A stretch of DNA of 64,000 nt from Emcibacter sp. SYSU 3D8 (GCF_039655875.1 NZ_JBBYXK010000003.1:186001-250000), one strand, 5' to 3'. Positions 1 to 11,369 are shown, numbered from the stretch's first letter. Program-made: numbers and translations. The notes: a model not told the origin generated them from the sequence alone.

Positions 1-564
1 GATCCGGTTGCCGAGGACGCCCAGCAGCTGGCGGTCGAGGAGCTTCCCCATGAAACGCTGGTTTATCTGCTGGGCAGCCGCTATTGCGAGACCGACCGTC
101 TCGCCGGCTTCGCCTGGGCCAAATTCGGTGATGTTGCAGGCGGCTGGCAAAGGGTCCAGGCGGTGGTCGATTTCGTCCACGACCATCTGCGCTTTTCCTA
201 TCCTGACGCACGCCCGACTCGCACGGCGCTCGATGCGTTCACCGAGGGCAAGGCGGTGTGCCGCGACTTCGCCCACCTGTCGATCACCCTGTGCCGCGCC
301 CTCAATATCCCGGCGCGCTACTGCACCGGCTATCTGGGCGACATCGGTGTACCGCGCGACCCGGCGCCCATGGATTTCTCGGCCTGGTTCGAGGTGTTTC
401 TCGGCGGCCGGTGGTACACCTTCGACGCCCGCCACAACACGCCGCGCATCGGCCGCATCGTCATTGCCCGCGGCCGTGACGCCTCGGACGTGGCGATCAC
501 CAGCACCTTCGGTCCCCACCAGCTGCGCCAGTTCAAGGTCTGGACGGACGAAGTTGTGGGCTGA
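1..564 (+). CDS. Transglutaminase-like protein, 5' end outside window
   Basis: The reading frame is open from base 1 to the TGA at 562-564, giving 187 visible residues of a protein whose start lies upstream. The core of a bacterial transglutaminase-like (papain-fold) domain is clear: the nucleophile segment GKAVCRDFAHLS, then ARYCTGYLGD, then WYTFDARHN carrying the expected Asp. The position that normally holds the catalytic His (DFHAWFE in relatives) reads DFSAWFE here, with Ser codon TCG at 379-381. The Cys and Asp of the triad are therefore present but the His is not. The family acts in amide hydrolysis or transfer on peptides or proteins. Loss of His suggests an inactive or altered enzyme, but the N-terminal part is not visible. 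Two transglutaminase proteins at 36-43 kb keep their His. Confidence 0.85.
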   Translation, partial: DPVAEDAQQLAVEELPHETLVYLLGSRYCETDRLAGFAWAKFGDVAGGWQRVQAVVDFVHDHLRFSYPDARPTRTALDAFTEGKAVCRDFAHLSITLCRALNIPARYCTGYLGDIGVPRDPAPMDFSAWFEVFLGGRWYTFDARHNTPRIGRIVIARGRDASDVAITSTFGPHQLRQFKVWTDEVVG

Positions 565-632
565 CATCGGGCCGGATGACAATTTTCCAACTTTGGCGCA
601 GAATTCCGGGGTAACTCTCGCGGGAGTGGCCC

Positions 633-1004
633 ATGACTCCTCGTATCTGGGTGTTCGCCGCCGCTGGCGTCTGGCTGGCTTTCTTCATTGCTTCCTTCGT
701 CGCCTTCAATGCCATGAGCCCGACGGGCGACGACTTTGCGCGCGGTATGAAGCGGGCCGGTACGCTGCTCACCTGGCAGGCGGGCGCCATGTCTGCGGCG
801 ATGGCGGCCTTCGTTCTCGCCCTGCGCCGAAGCGTACCCCGCACGATCGGCACCGCTCTCGCCGGTTTCGCGCCCATGGTGGTGATGGTGCTGGAATTAT
901 TGGTTGTCGTCGCCTTGGTGGTGTGGGTTGCGACCCGCGACCCCGCCGACCGGATCGAGCGATTCTATTACCCGGATGGCTCCCCGACCCAGCGCCTCAG
1001 GTAA
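633..1004 (+). CDS. Small hypothetical membrane protein
   Basis: This gene encodes 123 aa from an ATG preceded by GCGGGAG. Hydrophobicity suggests three or four membrane segments: residues about 5-27, 45-65, 74-92 and possibly 92-103. They are separated by short charged loops, and the tail ends RIERFYYPDGSPTQRLR. I do not recognise a family. The gene follows the truncated transglutaminase gene by 68 bases on the same strand. Its 3' end overlaps the end of the oppositely oriented amidohydrolase gene by 8 bases, which supports a real but compact gene. No function can be assigned. Confidence 0.6.
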   Translation: MTPRIWVFAAAGVWLAFFIASFVAFNAMSPTGDDFARGMKRAGTLLTWQAGAMSAAMAAFVLALRRSVPRTIGTALAGFAPMVVMVLELLVVVALVVWVATRDPADRIERFYYPDGSPTQRLR

Positions 1005-1776
1005 GCCGCAGCGCCGGGGCTTCGATCCGACGGTACGCCTGAGCCAGCTTGTCCGCCCAGGCCGCGGCCGTCTCCGGCGTGCGGATGCCGTCCTGCCGGG
1101 TTTCGACCAGCACATGCGGAATATCATGCCGCTCGCCGTGCACGGGAATGGAATAATCGCTGTCGGGCGTGACGGCATAGGGCTGATTGTCGCCGACAAC
1201 CGTTCCATCCTGGCGCAGCGCCGGGATCAGCAGCCGCGCCAGCCGGTCGTCCCTGCCATAGGCGATGGCGATAGGCCACGGGCGGGGACCATCGCCCATA
1301 TCCGGGGTGAAGCTGTGGATCGACAGCAGCAGGGTGGGACGCCCGCGGCGCTTCTCCAGCATGTCCTCGATAGCGGCGTGATAGGGCTGGTGCAGTTGGT
1401 CTATCCGCGCGGCGCGGTCTTCTGGTGCGATGGCGGCATTTCCGGGCACGGTAACGCCGCCACTCACAGGGGCGATGAGCTGGGTGTTCGCCAGCGGGCG
1501 GTTGCAGTCGATCACCAGCCGGGAATATCCGCTCAGCACAAGCGGCGCATCGAGCAGCACCGACAATCGCCGTGCCATATGCGCGGCGCCCGGGTCCCAG
1601 GCGATGTGGTCCGCGCGTTCTCCGTCGCTCAGGCCCAGCGTGCCGAGCCGCCGGGGAATCCGGTTCGATGCGTGGTCGCAAATCAGGAAGGCGGCACTTC
1701 TGCCACCGGCATTGACGATCTCGAATGCCGGCGGGTCATCCGGCTGCAGCAGCGTCTCGTCCACGATTCCGTCCAC
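997..1776 (-). CDS. N-formylglutamate amidohydrolase family protein
   Basis: This 259-aa protein matches the N-formylglutamate amidohydrolase (HutG-type) family. Visible signatures are FLICDHASNRIPRRLGTLGL near residue 30, HIAWDPGAA, the SIHSFTPDMGDGPRPW block in the middle and VLVETRQDGI near the end. Family members hydrolyse N-formyl-L-glutamate to glutamate and formate in histidine breakdown, using a Zn-dependent carboxypeptidase-like fold, but many homologues sit outside hut operons and have unknown substrates. No hut gene is adjacent, so the real substrate is uncertain. The start is GTG at 1776 with GGAAGG four bases upstream. The gene is divergent from map. Confidence 0.85.
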   Translation of the reverse strand: MDGIVDETLLQPDDPPAFEIVNAGGRSAAFLICDHASNRIPRRLGTLGLSDGERADHIAWDPGAAHMARRLSVLLDAPLVLSGYSRLVIDCNRPLANTQLIAPVSGGVTVPGNAAIAPEDRAARIDQLHQPYHAAIEDMLEKRRGRPTLLLSIHSFTPDMGDGPRPWPIAIAYGRDDRLARLLIPALRQDGTVVGDNQPYAVTPDSDYSIPVHGERHDIPHVLVETRQDGIRTPETAAAWADKLAQAYRRIEAPALRLT

Positions 1777-1862
1777 ACCTTCCGTCCTGTTCTTGTGCCG
1801 GGCCGCTTATATCAGATAAGCAGGTCGAAGGCGGTTTCTTGGCCGCAGGAAAGGATCTGACC

Positions 1863-2615
1863 ATGACCATCGGCAACGAGAATGACCTGGAGAAGCTCCG
1901 GGAGATCGGCGGCATCGTCGCCCGTGTGCTGCACGCCATGGGCGAGGCGCTGCGCCCCGGCATCAGCACTGGCGAGATCGACGCGCTGGGCCGCCGGATG
2001 CTCGACGAGGCGGGCGCCGTGTCCGCGCCGGAACTGGTCTATGGCTTTCCGGGCGCCACCTGCATCAGCGTCAACGAGGAAATCGCCCACGGCATTCCCG
2101 GCGACCGGGTGATTCGCGGCGGTGATCTGGTCAACATCGACGTGTCGGCCGAAAAGGACGGCTATTTCGCCGATACCGGCGCCTCGTTTCCCGTGGGCAA
2201 CGTTCAGCCTCGGGTGCACCGGCTGTGCCGCGACGGCAAACGGGCGCTGTGGACCGGTATCCGGCAGGTGAAGACCGGCAATTCGCTGGGCGCCATCGGC
2301 ACCGCCATCGGCGAATTCGCCCGCCGCAATCGCTATACGCTGGTGCGGAACCTGGCGAGCCACGGCGTCGGCCGGTCGCTGCACGAGGATCCCGAACATA
2401 TTCCCACCTGGCCCGACCTGTCCGAACGCCGCCGTATCCGCGACGGACTGGTGTTTACCATCGAGCCGTTCCTGTCGCTGGGCGCCCAGTGGGCGGCCGA
2501 TTCCGCCGGTGACGAATGGACCCTGCTCAGCCAGCCGACCGCGCCGACCGTGCAGTACGAGCACACCATGGTCGCGACGCCGCGCGGCGCGGTCGTGGTC
2601 ACCCAGCTGACCTGA
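1863..2615 (+). CDS. map: Methionine aminopeptidase, type I
   Basis: This 250-aa cytosolic metallopeptidase removes the initiator Met from new proteins. The type I fold is evident from LREIGGIVARVLHAMGEALRPGISTGEID, INEEIAHGIPGDR-like NEEIAHGIPGDRVI, the metal ligands in DLVNIDVSAEKDGYFADTGASFPVG, the His in LASHGVGRSLHEDP and the Glu in FTIEPFLSLG. The ATG at 1863 was chosen because AGGAAAGG lies just upstream and the family N-terminus begins here; the frame is open further 5' but without a comparable start. The gene is monocistronic and divergent from the amidohydrolase. Length is typical. Confidence 0.95.
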   Translation: MTIGNENDLEKLREIGGIVARVLHAMGEALRPGISTGEIDALGRRMLDEAGAVSAPELVYGFPGATCISVNEEIAHGIPGDRVIRGGDLVNIDVSAEKDGYFADTGASFPVGNVQPRVHRLCRDGKRALWTGIRQVKTGNSLGAIGTAIGEFARRNRYTLVRNLASHGVGRSLHEDPEHIPTWPDLSERRRIRDGLVFTIEPFLSLGAQWAADSAGDEWTLLSQPTAPTVQYEHTMVATPRGAVVVTQLT

Positions 2616-2710
2616 GCGGACGTGTGCAAACAAATCGCTTTATATTGCGCCGCAAACCCATAATTTGGCTCCGTGCAGGCGCGGTGTCCTGAGTTGCTTG
2701 GAAGATTGAT

Positions 2711-3232
2711 ATGAAAGCCGTTGAAGGGTTCATTGAACGATCGATGTTCGCCAGCCGATGGCTGATGGCGCCGTTCTACATTGGCCTCATCCTCTCGCTG
2801 ATCCTGCTGCTGATCAAGTTCATGCAAGAGCTGTGGCATGTCGCGCCCCATGTGCTCGAGCTTTCCGAATCCGCGACGATCCTGGCCATTCTGGGGCTCA
2901 TCGACCTGTCGCTTGCCGGCAACCTGCTGTTGATCGTGATCTTCTCGGGCTACGAGAATTTCGTGTCCAAGATTCATATCGGCGATCACGAGGACAAGCC
3001 GGACTGGATGGGCAAGGTGGACTTCAGCGGCCTGAAGCTGAAGCTGATTGCCTCCATCGTCGCCATCTCCGGCATCCAGCTGCTGAAGAGTTTCATGAAC
3101 ATCTCGGCGGTGCCGGAAAGCCAGTTGATGTGGATGGTGATCGTCCATCTGACATTCGTGCTGTCGGGCGTGATGCTGGCGGTCATGGACCTGATTACCG
3201 TCAAGGCGCACAAGATGGGCGGCAAGCACTAG
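2711..3232 (+). CDS. YqhA/UPF0114-like inner-membrane protein
   Basis: This 173-aa integral membrane protein resembles the UPF0114 (YqhA, TIGR00645) family: ERSMFASRWLMAPFYIGLILSLILL at the start, ILGLIDLSLAGNLLLIVIFSGYENFVSKI in the middle, and two more hydrophobic spans at about residues 110-125 and 137-160. This gives about four transmembrane helices. The biochemical role of the family is unknown. The ATG at 2711 has GGAAG eight bases upstream. It stands alone between map and the MFS transporter gene. Confidence 0.85.
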   Translation: MKAVEGFIERSMFASRWLMAPFYIGLILSLILLLIKFMQELWHVAPHVLELSESATILAILGLIDLSLAGNLLLIVIFSGYENFVSKIHIGDHEDKPDWMGKVDFSGLKLKLIASIVAISGIQLLKSFMNISAVPESQLMWMVIVHLTFVLSGVMLAVMDLITVKAHKMGGKH

Positions 3233-3409
3233 GCGCAGGCCTGATCCCAGCCTCTTGTGACGGAAGTATCATGCCTGTATGACGGTTGGACCGGGGCAGG
3301 GGAACCGCCGTGATCGGGTGCTGCGCGCCCTAGCGGGGGAAGAAGGCGCCAAAGGCGCCGCGCGGGGTTCTTGATCCGGCTGTATCGTCCACCATGGCAG
3401 GATCGCCCG

Positions 3410-4993
3410 ATGTCGTCTTCAGCGGAATCCCTCGGCAAGCGCAACCGGCTCGTAATCACCGCCTCGACTTTGGGCACCGTCTTCGAGTGGTACGACTTTT
3501 TCATCTACGGCACGCTGGCCGCGCTGCTGGCGCAGCACTTCTTTCCGGGTGAAAGCGGCACTGCCGCGTTCCTGAAATCGCTTGCGGTGTTCGGCGCGGG
3601 CTTTCTGGTGCGCCCGCTTGGCGGCATTGTTTTCGGCCATATCGGAGACCTGATCGGCCGCAAATACACCTTCCTCGTCACCATCACCATGATGGGGCTG
3701 GCGACGGCGGCCATCGCAGTTATCCCGTCCTATGAAACCATCGGCATCTGGGCGCCGATCCTGCTGGTTACGGCCCGCCTGCTGCAGGGCCTGGCGCTGG
3801 GCGGCGAATATGGCGGCGCGGCAATCTACGTGGCCGAGCACGCCCCGCCGGGCAAGCGCGGCTTCTATACCAGCTTCATCCAGATGTCGGCGGGCGCAGG
3901 TTTCCTGCTGTCGATTCTGGTCGTACTGGGGTCGAAGGCCCTTGTGTCCGAGGCAGTATTCGACGACTGGGGCTGGCGCATTCCGTTCGCCTTCTCGCTG
4001 GTGATCCTGTCGATCTCGCTCTACATCCGCCTCAAGCTGTCGGAGAGCCCCGTCTACGCCGCGATGAAGGCCGAGGGCAAGACCTCGAAGCACCCGCTGA
4101 AGGAAGCCTTTTCGACCTGGTCCCGCGCCCGTCTGGTGCTGGTCGCCCTGTTCGGCGTCGCCGCCGGCCACACCGTCATCTGGTACACCGCCCAGTTCTC
4201 GGTGCTCTATTTCCTGCGCGACACCATGCGGCTCGACGCCAGCCATTCCGAGATCATCATGGCGATCTCGGTCGCCCTTGGCATGCCGTTGATGATCCTG
4301 ATGGGCTGGGTGTCCGACAAGGTGGGCCGCAAGAAGGTGCTGCTGGCCGGCTACGGCCTCTCGGTGCTGCTGGTGTTTCCGCTGTTCCATGCGCTGGCTG
4401 GCGCCGCCAATCCGGCCATGGCCGAGGCCATGAAACTGGCGCCCGTCACCGTCGCCTCGACCGACTGCCCGTATGACGCCTTTGCCGAGAAGCAGACCAC
4501 CGAATGCGCCCGCGCCATGGCCTTCCTCGCCAAGCGCGGCATCAGTTACGAACGGGTGCCGGGCGAGCCGGGCAAGGACGTGGTGATCAGCTTCGGCGGC
4601 GTCAATATCGAGGGTCTCGACGAGGAAGCGCTGGTGGTCGCCATCACCGCCGCAGGTTACCCGCTTACCGCTGATACCGAGCGGACCAATTATCCGCTGG
4701 TGATCCTCATCGTGCTGGCGCTGATCTTCCTGTCGGCGATCGCCTATGGTCCCGTCGCGGCGATCCTGACCGAGTTGTTCCCGGCCAAGGTGCGTTATAC
4801 CTCGCTGTCGGTGCCATACCATTTCGGCACCGGCTGGTTTGGCGGCCTGCTGCCGTTCGTGTCGCAATACATCATCGTCTCGACCGGCGATGTCTATTCC
4901 GGCCTCTGGTATATGACCGGCGTGGTGGTGGTCGGCTTCCTGGTGGTGCTGTTCTTCCTGCCCGAGACCCGCGACCGCGACATCACGGCGTGA
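3410..4993 (+). CDS. MFS transporter, metabolite:H+ symporter type
   Basis: This 527-aa inner-membrane transporter is of the metabolite:H+ symporter branch of the major facilitator superfamily. The hallmark N-terminus TLGTVFEWYDFFIYGTLAALLAQHFFPG and the loop GHIGDLIGRKYTFL are present, with a second DKVGRKK loop near residue 305. Between the eighth and ninth membrane spans, at about residues 340-415, lies a long hydrophilic insert with two cysteines (near 353 and 366), absent from shorter family members. ATG at 3410 (MSSSAES) is preferred over an in-frame TTG at 3371. The substrate is probably a carboxylate or other small polar metabolite, not determinable here. The 3' end overlaps the convergent permease gene by 11 bases. 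Confidence 0.9.
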   Translation: MSSSAESLGKRNRLVITASTLGTVFEWYDFFIYGTLAALLAQHFFPGESGTAAFLKSLAVFGAGFLVRPLGGIVFGHIGDLIGRKYTFLVTITMMGLATAAIAVIPSYETIGIWAPILLVTARLLQGLALGGEYGGAAIYVAEHAPPGKRGFYTSFIQMSAGAGFLLSILVVLGSKALVSEAVFDDWGWRIPFAFSLVILSISLYIRLKLSESPVYAAMKAEGKTSKHPLKEAFSTWSRARLVLVALFGVAAGHTVIWYTAQFSVLYFLRDTMRLDASHSEIIMAISVALGMPLMILMGWVSDKVGRKKVLLAGYGLSVLLVFPLFHALAGAANPAMAEAMKLAPVTVASTDCPYDAFAEKQTTECARAMAFLAKRGISYERVPGEPGKDVVISFGGVNIEGLDEEALVVAITAAGYPLTADTERTNYPLVILIVLALIFLSAIAYGPVAAILTELFPAKVRYTSLSVPYHFGTGWFGGLLPFVSQYIIVSTGDVYSGLWYMTGVVVVGFLVVLFFLPETRDRDITA

Positions 4994-6389
4994 TGTTGGG
5001 CTCGGGCGGCTTGCGCAAGGGACTGCGCCGGCCGCTGTACAGGTAGTAGACGACCAGCCCGATCACGACCCAGACGCCAAAGCGGATGATCGTGCCGGAC
5101 ATCAGGCTGGTGAACAGCACCAGGCAGCCCAGAATCGCCAGCCCGCAGACCAGCAGCGGGGCCGGGCAGCGGAAGGGACGCGGCCGGTCGGGTTGGGTGC
5201 CGCGCAGGATGAGCACGGCCATCGACACCACGATGAAGGCGAGCAGGGTGCCGGCATTGGCCAGTTCGACGATGTCCTCGATGGGGAATACGCCCGCCAT
5301 GACCACGATCGCGGCGCCGGTCACCAGGGTTACCACGTGCGGCGTGCCGCGCTTGCCGTGAACCCGCGCGAACACCGGCGGCAGCAATCCGTCCCGCGCC
5401 ATGGCGAAGAAGATGCGGGTCTGGCCGTAGATCATCACCATGATCACGGTCGGCAGGGTGATGATGGCGCCGGCCGCGATGATGTCGCCGGCGGTGCCGT
5501 GGCCCAGCGTCCGCACCAGGAAGGCAAGCGGCTCGTCGCTGTGCATCACCCGCTCGAACGGCAGCGCGCCAACCGAGACGGCGGCCACGATCATGTAGAT
5601 GACCGTGCAGACCAGCAATGAGCCGATGATCCCCAGCGGCAGGTCCCGGTTGGGATTTCGCGTCTCCTCGCCGGCGGTCGAGATGGCGTCGAATCCCAGA
5701 TAGGCGAAGAAGATCAGGCTGGCGGCCGACAGCACGCCGCCATAGCCGTAAGGCAGGAACGGCTCGTAATTGCGCGCCTCCACGTAAGGCGCGGCGAATA
5801 CCACGAACAGGGTGAGCGCCGCCAGCTTGATGGCGACCAGAACGGCGTTGACGGTGGCGCTCTCACGCGTGCCGATCACCAGCAGCAGCGTGACCACGCA
5901 GGCGATGAACATGGCGGGCAGGTTGAGGATGCCGCCGTCGAACCAGCCATTGCTCAATACCAGCGGGATCTGCCAGCCGGCGTCGTTCATCCAGCCGGTC
6001 ACATAGGCCGACCAGCTTGCGGCCACGGCGCTGGCGGCGATGGCGTATTCCAGGATCAGGCACCAGCCGACGATCCAAGCCGCCATCTCTCCCAAGGTTG
6101 CGTAGGTATAGGTATAGGCGCTCCCGGCCACCGGGATCATCGACGCCAGCTCGGCGAAGGCCAATGCTGCCATGGCGCAGACGAAACCGGCGATGACGAA
6201 GGCCAGGATCAGCCCTGGACCGGCTCGCTCGGCGCCGATCCCGGTCAGCACGAAGATGCCGGTGCCGACGATGGAGCCCACGCCGATCAGGGTCAGGTGA
6301 ATGGGGCCGAGGCTACGCTTCAGGCGGCTTGTGCCGTCACGGTCGCCCAGATGTTCGATCGGCTTGACCCGCCACCTGCCCTCAGCCAT
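4983..6389 (-). CDS. APC-family amino acid permease
   Basis: This 468-aa inner-membrane transporter with about 12 hydrophobic spans belongs to the amino acid-polyamine-organocation superfamily, close to YfnA/cationic amino acid permeases. The first span carries the substrate-site motif [24 protein letters not shown]. Later segments such as [25 protein letters not shown] and [20 protein letters not shown] are characteristic. ATG at 6389 is preceded by GAGGGGAG six bases upstream, so the longer TTG start at 6422 is rejected. The substrate is likely an amino acid. The gene is divergent from katE. Confidence 0.9.
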   Translation of the reverse strand: MAEGRWRVKPIEHLGDRDGTSRLKRSLGPIHLTLIGVGSIVGTGIFVLTGIGAERAGPGLILAFVIAGFVCAMAALAFAELASMIPVAGSAYTYTYATLGEMAAWIVGWCLILEYAIAASAVAASWSAYVTGWMNDAGWQIPLVLSNGWFDGGILNLPAMFIACVVTLLLVIGTRESATVNAVLVAIKLAALTLFVVFAAPYVEARNYEPFLPYGYGGVLSAASLIFFAYLGFDAISTAGEETRNPNRDLPLGIIGSLLVCTVIYMIVAAVSVGALPFERVMHSDEPLAFLVRTLGHGTAGDIIAAGAIITLPTVIMVMIYGQTRIFFAMARDGLLPPVFARVHGKRGTPHVVTLVTGAAIVVMAGVFPIEDIVELANAGTLLAFIVVSMAVLILRGTQPDRPRPFRCPAPLLVCGLAILGCLVLFTSLMSGTIIRFGVWVVIGLVVYYLYSGRRSPLRKPPEPNITP

Positions 6390-6476
6390 GCGAACTCCCC
6401 TCTCATGGACCGTCGTCCACAAGACGGTACCCCAGGCTGCGTCAGGGAACGACCGGTTTTGATGGGGCGGAAATTA

Positions 6477-6503
6477 TTGGAACCGTTCCAAGGTGCCCGC
6501 GTT
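6477..6503 (+). promoter_or_regulatory. Sigma EcfG-type promoter of katE, with palindromic -35
   Basis: GGAAC at 6479-6483, a 16-base spacer and CGTT at 6500-6503 give an exact match to the alphaproteobacterial general stress promoter consensus. The -35 lies in a perfect palindrome TTGGAACCGTTCCAA (6477-6491). The predicted transcript would begin near 6510, leaving a leader of about 50 bases before the ATG at 6558. Confidence 0.7.
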
Positions 6504-6557
6504 GCTCCCATATCCCGGCGCGACGGCCGGACCCACCTGAAGCAACGGGGATCGAAC

Positions 6558-8615
<2,058 letters not shown>

Positions 8616-8692
8616 TCCGCTCCCTGAAAGCTTTGCCGTAGCGTACGATCCAGATACGATGCGGCAAACCAGATCTGAGGGGGGCGTGCTCG

Positions 8693-10426
8693 GTGAAGCC
8701 GCCTGGACGGTACATGACGCGGTTCGCGGCCAGCTTGCACGCGAGAGTCCTGCTGCTGACCGTCGCGATCTTTATCGCGACGGCCGGCGCGGCATTTCTG
8801 GCGTTCGACCACCTGGTGGACCGTGCCGTGGTACGGCTCGGGACCCTTTTTGCCGAAAAGCAGGTGCAGTTCGACCGCTACCGCGGTCTCGAGACCCTGT
8901 TCCGCGAGGCCTCGCTGGCGCAGACCCTGGCGCGGTCTCCCGCAATCATCGAATGGGCGCGGAACGAGGACGATCCTGGCGACAGACAGCGCGGCATGGC
9001 GGAACTCGAGCACTATCGGCTGGCGTTCAAGGACCGCAGCTACTTCATGGTGATCGGCAAGTCCGGCAACTACTATTTCAACGACCGCGACAATACCTAT
9101 GAGGGCAACCAGCTGCGTTACACGCTGGCGCCGGACAATGCCCGCGATGGCTGGTATTACAAGACCATCGCCTCGGGCCACGATTGCCAGCTCAACGTGG
9201 ATCACGACGACAATCTGCGGGTCACCAAGGTCTGGGTGAACTGTCCGGTGCGTGATGGCGACACGGCCGTTGGCATGATCGGTACCGGCATCGACCTGAC
9301 CGACTTCATCCGCGAGGTTGTGGATTTTCCCCAGAAGGGAATCGACAGCGTGTTCGTCGACCGGAGCGGCGCCATCCAGGCGCACCGCGATCCGCGCATG
9401 GTTGACTTCCACAGCCTGACCAAAGACGCCAAATCGAAGAAAACCATCTTCCGCCTGCTTGACCGTCAGGGGGACCGCGAGGCGCTTGCCGAGATGATGG
9501 AACGGGTCATCGCCGAGAAGAACCGTGTCGAATCCCGCTTCGTCGAGATCGATGGGCACCGGGTGCTGGCAGGCGTCGGCTATCTGGACCGGATCGGCTG
9601 GTTCAACGTCACGCTGATGGACGTGGACATGCTGATCGAGCGGCAAATGTTCAATCCCATCGGCGGCGCCCTGACCCTGGCTATCGCGGCGGCGACGCTG
9701 CTGATCACCTTGTTGTTCCGGCAGGCGGTGCTGAACCGCATCGGCCGGCTGGAGGATTCCGTGCGGCGTGTCGAGGGCGGCGATTTCGCCGTCGATCCTG
9801 TCGACTCCTCCCGTGACGAGTTAGGCCGGCTGTCGCGCGCTTTTGCCGATATGGCCCGGAGCGTGGGCGACAATACGAGGCTGCTCGAAGAGCGGGTGCA
9901 GGAGCGCACCGAAAAGCTGGAGCGGCTCGCGCATGTGGACCCGCTGACCGAGGTGTACAACCGTCGCGGATTTGTCCATGCCGCCGCGCAGGAGCGAAAC
10001 CGGGCGGCACGCAACCGGCAGTCCATGGGGCTCCTGCTCATCGACATCGACATGTTCAAGAACGTCAACGATGGCTATGGCCATCACGGCGGCGACCAGG
10101 TTCTGATCGAGATGGCGCGCCGGCTGGGCAGGAGCCTGCGCAGTTATGACGTGGCGGCGCGATGGGGCGGCGACGAGTTCGTGGTGCTGCTGTCCAATGT
10201 CGAACTGGATACGCTGGGCGCGGTGGCGCAAAAGATCGCGGACGCGCTCAGTTCGACGCCCGTGATGCTGGAGGACGGCCGCGAGGTCGAGGTCACCACC
10301 AGCATCGGCGCCTCCGTTGCCGATCCCGAAGAGCCGGTCGACCGCATTATCGCCCGTGTCGACGCGGCCCTCTATACGGCCAAGGGGACCGGCCGCAACC
10401 GGGTGATTGTTCTGGATACGCCATAG
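8693..10426 (+). CDS. Diguanylate cyclase with periplasmic sensor, HAMP and GGDEF
   Basis: This 577-aa membrane-bound enzyme probably makes cyclic di-GMP. It has a first membrane helix at about residues 18-38 and a periplasmic dCache/PAS-like sensor to about 315 (DRSYFMVIGKSGNYYFND, GMIGTGIDLTDF). A second helix follows at about 325-343, then a HAMP linker (RLEDSVRRVEGGDFAVDPVDSSRDELGRLSRAFADM), a short coil, and the GGDEF domain (LAHVDPLTEVYNRRGF). The active-site GGDEF is intact at 492-496. The inhibitory RxxD motif (RSYD, 483-486) lies five residues before it, so product feedback is expected. GTG at 8693 follows AGGGGGG; an ATG at 8714 is possible. It is downstream of katE and may share its transcript (77-base gap). 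Confidence 0.93.
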   Translation: MKPPGRYMTRFAASLHARVLLLTVAIFIATAGAAFLAFDHLVDRAVVRLGTLFAEKQVQFDRYRGLETLFREASLAQTLARSPAIIEWARNEDDPGDRQRGMAELEHYRLAFKDRSYFMVIGKSGNYYFNDRDNTYEGNQLRYTLAPDNARDGWYYKTIASGHDCQLNVDHDDNLRVTKVWVNCPVRDGDTAVGMIGTGIDLTDFIREVVDFPQKGIDSVFVDRSGAIQAHRDPRMVDFHSLTKDAKSKKTIFRLLDRQGDREALAEMMERVIAEKNRVESRFVEIDGHRVLAGVGYLDRIGWFNVTLMDVDMLIERQMFNPIGGALTLAIAAATLLITLLFRQAVLNRIGRLEDSVRRVEGGDFAVDPVDSSRDELGRLSRAFADMARSVGDNTRLLEERVQERTEKLERLAHVDPLTEVYNRRGFVHAAAQERNRAARNRQSMGLLLIDIDMFKNVNDGYGHHGGDQVLIEMARRLGRSLRSYDVAARWGGDEFVVLLSNVELDTLGAVAQKIADALSSTPVMLEDGREVEVTTSIGASVADPEEPVDRIIARVDAALYTAKGTGRNRVIVLDTP

Positions 10427-10496
10427 CGCTTCACGGGGACGGGACGGCTGGTCTATGATCCGCCCGTCAGACGAAGTCAGCCACGGGAGCCATGCC

Positions 10497-10742
10497 ATGG
10501 ACGAACCCGCGTCTCCTACGCCCGAGACAGTTGCGTGCCAGCCTCGCAAACACAGACCGCTCACGCCTCTGCAGAAGCGCCTTTACGCGATCCTGGCGGC
10601 ACTGGGACTTGTGCTCGTCAGCCTCGCGTTCTACCTGGCGAATTCCAGCCTGCCGGGATTTGTCATCGGTGGCATGGCCGGTGCCGGTGGCTCGCTGCTG
10701 GCGATCGGCGCCATGATGCTGTTCCACCGGCCCGAAGGATAA
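10497..10742 (+). CDS. Small hypothetical two-span membrane protein
   Basis: This encodes 81 aa. A polar head of about 25 residues with a basic patch (PRKHRPLTPLQKRL) precedes two predicted membrane helices at about residues 31-50 and 54-75, linked by SSLPGF; the tail ends FHRPEG. The ATG at 10497 has CGGGAG upstream. No family is recognised. It lies between the diguanylate cyclase and the MgtC-like gene and probably belongs to the same stress-related block, but nothing in the sequence shows what it does. Confidence 0.55.
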   Translation: MDEPASPTPETVACQPRKHRPLTPLQKRLYAILAALGLVLVSLAFYLANSSLPGFVIGGMAGAGGSLLAIGAMMLFHRPEG

Positions 10743-10763
10743 CGATCACGCCGCTTCCGGGCC

Positions 10764-10789
10764 GGAACACCGGCCTACCTGTGGGCGTT
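10764..10789 (+). promoter_or_regulatory. Sigma EcfG-type promoter of the MgtC-like gene
   Basis: GGAAC at 10764-10768 and CGTT at 10786-10789 are separated by 17 bases, an exact consensus match. It lies just 3' of the small membrane protein stop. The transcript should begin near 10796, which makes GTG 10821, not the TTG at 10788, the likely start of the gene below. Confidence 0.65.
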
Positions 10790-10820
10790 GCCCAAGACAG
10801 GCAGATACTCGGGAACCAAG

Positions 10821-11369
10821 GTGAGGATTACCGAAGGCGTTATCGAACTATTCGCCACACAGACCTCGATCGGCGAAATGGCGGCACGCATGGGACTTGC
10901 GGTGCTGCTCGGAGCCTTGCTGGGAATCGAGCGTGAATATCGCAACCGCCCCGCAGGGCTGCGCACCCACATGCTCGTGGCGCTCGCCGCCTGCACCTTC
11001 ATGATCATCGCGCTGGAAGTGTTCTCCAGGTCCCAACACCTGGACGGCCGCAATTCCATCGACCTGTTGAGGGTGATCGAGGCAGTGACCGCGGGCGTGG
11101 CGTTTCTTGCCGCCGGCACCATCATCACCTCGGGCACCCGTGTCGCCGGCCTGACCACCGGCGCGTCGCTGTGGCTGACCGGCGCTGTGGGCCTTGCCTG
11201 CGGCATCGGCTATTATGTGGTGGCGGGCCTGGCGACCATTCTGGCCCTGTTCATCCTGGTCATCATCCGCGTGCTCGAGCGGTTCATGCCGACCGACGAT
11301 ACCCATCCGGGCCGGCCGGCAAAGCACGTAGGGGACAGGAATGCTGGCAACAGCCCGGCCGACGTATGA
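10821..11369 (+). CDS. MgtC/SapB family membrane protein
   Basis: This 182-aa inner-membrane protein matches the MgtC/SapB domain: MAARMGLAVLLGALLGIEREYRNRPAGLRTHMLVALAACTFMI, then GVAFLAAGTIITSGTRVAGLTTGASLWLTGAVGLACGIGYY, and a final helix at about 147-165. The family has roles in virulence and low-magnesium adaptation in pathogens, but most members are uncharacterised. The soluble C-terminal ACT-like domain of long MgtC proteins is missing, as in SapB-type short forms. GTG 10821 is preferred because the sigma EcfG-type promoter places transcription start near 10796; the frame could also open at TTG 10788. Confidence 0.88.
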   Translation: MRITEGVIELFATQTSIGEMAARMGLAVLLGALLGIEREYRNRPAGLRTHMLVALAACTFMIIALEVFSRSQHLDGRNSIDLLRVIEAVTAGVAFLAAGTIITSGTRVAGLTTGASLWLTGAVGLACGIGYYVVAGLATILALFILVIIRVLERFMPTDDTHPGRPAKHVGDRNAGNSPADV

